From Linepithema humile (taxonomy: Eukaryota; Arthropoda; Insecta; Hymenoptera; Formicidae): 64,000 nt of DNA. A program made the translations under genes and the position numbers. Each line of letters starts with the position of its first letter. The stretch's first letter is position 1. The notes under the pieces were generated by a model. That model did not search any database, had not been told where the DNA came from, and saw nothing but the letters and a program-made list of their open reading frames with translations. The stretch is taken from assembly GCF_040581485.1 (NCBI RefSeq), contig NC_090133.1, forward strand, positions 21,018,001-21,082,000. Reading direction: 5' to 3'. This document shows, piece by piece, positions 62,771 through 64,000 of this stretch.

Positions 62771-64000
62771 TTCCGAGTTCGGGTGAAAAACCTCTCAAGG
62801 GATGCCGAGCAATTTTTCAGCTTCCCATGTCGAGCCGCCTAATGTGAATTTATGGGATTATTTCATCGTTGAGAAAGAGAGATGGAGAATAGACTGCATC
62901 ATTGAGCGATGCACGACGTCTAAATACATATACAGCGGCTTAGAAATGTGCGACTCTTGCTAAAAAATCGTCTGATGTGACGATACATATTTTATAACTG
63001 AATTATTGAATACAATATTTTCGATATCGAAACGTAGAAATTTAAATTTTACAATGTGTATTTTGATCGCTATTTTCATAACTTTTTAATATCATTATTT
63101 TTGTGGAAAAAACGAATTCAAACAATAAGAATGTAAAATATTTTTAAAATTTTAATATTTTTTAGCAATTTTTTTCCGCTGTAAAGCTCTTCAATCTATT
63201 CTGGTATATAGTGTAACGATTTACGCGTGAGTGTGCAGCTGTTGCTTCGAGATTGCTCGATATTACGGAATTTTATGACTCAATCCGATGCATTATCGAT
63301 ACGTACGACGATTTGAGTTACAACGACGCCTCTATCGAGCATCGCTAAATTGCTGGGAAGCCGCAGCGTCGCCACTCGAAAGTACTGCCTTGTATGAATA
63401 CAGCGGCTCGTATTCACGTCATTTAATGGAATACTCTCATCTTCTGCCAGCATACAATACGATCCTCATATTATATAAATGACCCTTGAACAACCACATT
63501 TAGCTCTAAATGTAGAACTTATTGATGAAATATCGGAAATAGAAAATCATCAAGTTAGCTCAGCATTTAAAAAATAACACGATTATTATGACGAAGTTAA
63601 ACTTGACTAAATTATCCAACTGACATGTTTGTTACACTCTATTTTTTTTCTCCGTTAAATATTTATTGATTATCAGTTTCATCGACAATTTATTTCAAAC
63701 GTTACATCAATTAAAAACAAATTGGATAATTCTATTTAAATTCAATTTTCTATTGAAAATTTATTTCGATCTCTGTGGGATTCTAAACTTTCCCTACAAA
63801 ATCATTTACTCAGATTGATCGAAGCGATTTGACGGGTGTAATGGTTATTGCCAGCTAAGTAGAAATTAGATGAAACATTGAATCACTTCGTGTGCTAATA
63901 TAAACTGTCGTAACTCGCGAGTTTGAGCAAACTCCGATACAGCAGCGATTCTCGTTTTCATCGGTCGCTATATTGATCACGAGTCCGGATGAGGCCGCTG

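Larger units (their letters stand above)
60102..64000. other. AT-rich gene-free stretch to the window end
   Basis: Mostly AT-rich, with mildly GC-rich patches at 60590-60860, 62640-62840 and 63270-63430. Small direct repeats lie at 60823-60844 and 62754-62770. No frame above 80 codons and no recognisable gene or RNA. Confidence 0.6.

Overview
The window looks like nuclear DNA from an insect, most likely a hymenopteran (ant, bee or wasp). It is AT-rich, but broken every few kilobases by 0.3-1.5 kb islands where CpG is strikingly common instead of depleted. Simple repeats are short, there is no bacterial-style gene packing, and no long coding frame is seen. The taxon is an inference from composition; no gene was found that could confirm it.

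I recognise no protein-coding gene, tRNA, rRNA, snRNA or known microRNA on either strand. The open frames are short. The longest (194, 198 and 226 codons) lie in the CpG-rich islands, overlap equally open frames in other phases or on the other strand, and show no family motif. The simplest reading is a gene desert or the inside of one or more very long introns.

The most interesting signals are as follows. (1) Two plus-strand sites, at 11824/11825 and 45510/45511, look like recursive-splicing ratchet points: CTAAC branch point, pyrimidine-rich tract, then AG directly abutting GTGAGT. In both the branch A lies 27-28 nt before the end of the AG. If real, the window is inside a giant intron transcribed left to right. 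(2) Two foldback elements of about 300 bp, at 26328-26654 and 46003-46305, are unrelated in sequence but share a plan: an outer degraded inverted repeat plus an extra copy of one arm, so that two alternative hairpins are possible. (3) An old tandem duplication with a 222-bp offset lies at 54067-54440, and shorter two-copy tandems at 37904-37995 and 58593-58652. (4) A TATA box at 59939 is followed by an ATG-free stretch ending in a good 5' splice site at 60096, a possible promoter and untranslated first exon. (5) Several clusters of homeodomain-, Otd-, TCF-, GATA- or DRE-type words (5607-5648, 9574-9601, 49195-49313, 54916-55139) are candidate cis-regulatory modules.

Layout: mixed DNA (1-3.3 kb); island (3.3-4.3); AT-rich with a DRE-like cluster (4.3-7.5); island (7.5-8.7); AT-rich with an Otd/GATA cluster and the first ratchet candidate (8.7-13.4); alternating islands and AT-rich DNA with a long CT microsatellite (13.4-26.3); first foldback (26.3-26.7); islands at 27.7-28.4, 29.4-29.9, 32.1-34.6, 36.2-36.7 and 38.4-42.6; CA microsatellite (44.9); second ratchet candidate (45.5); second foldback (46.0-46.3); a long AT-rich stretch (46.3-50.2); islands at 50.8-51.3, 53.0-54.0, 54.5-55.2, 56.4-57.0 and 59.2-59.7; AT-rich DNA to the end.
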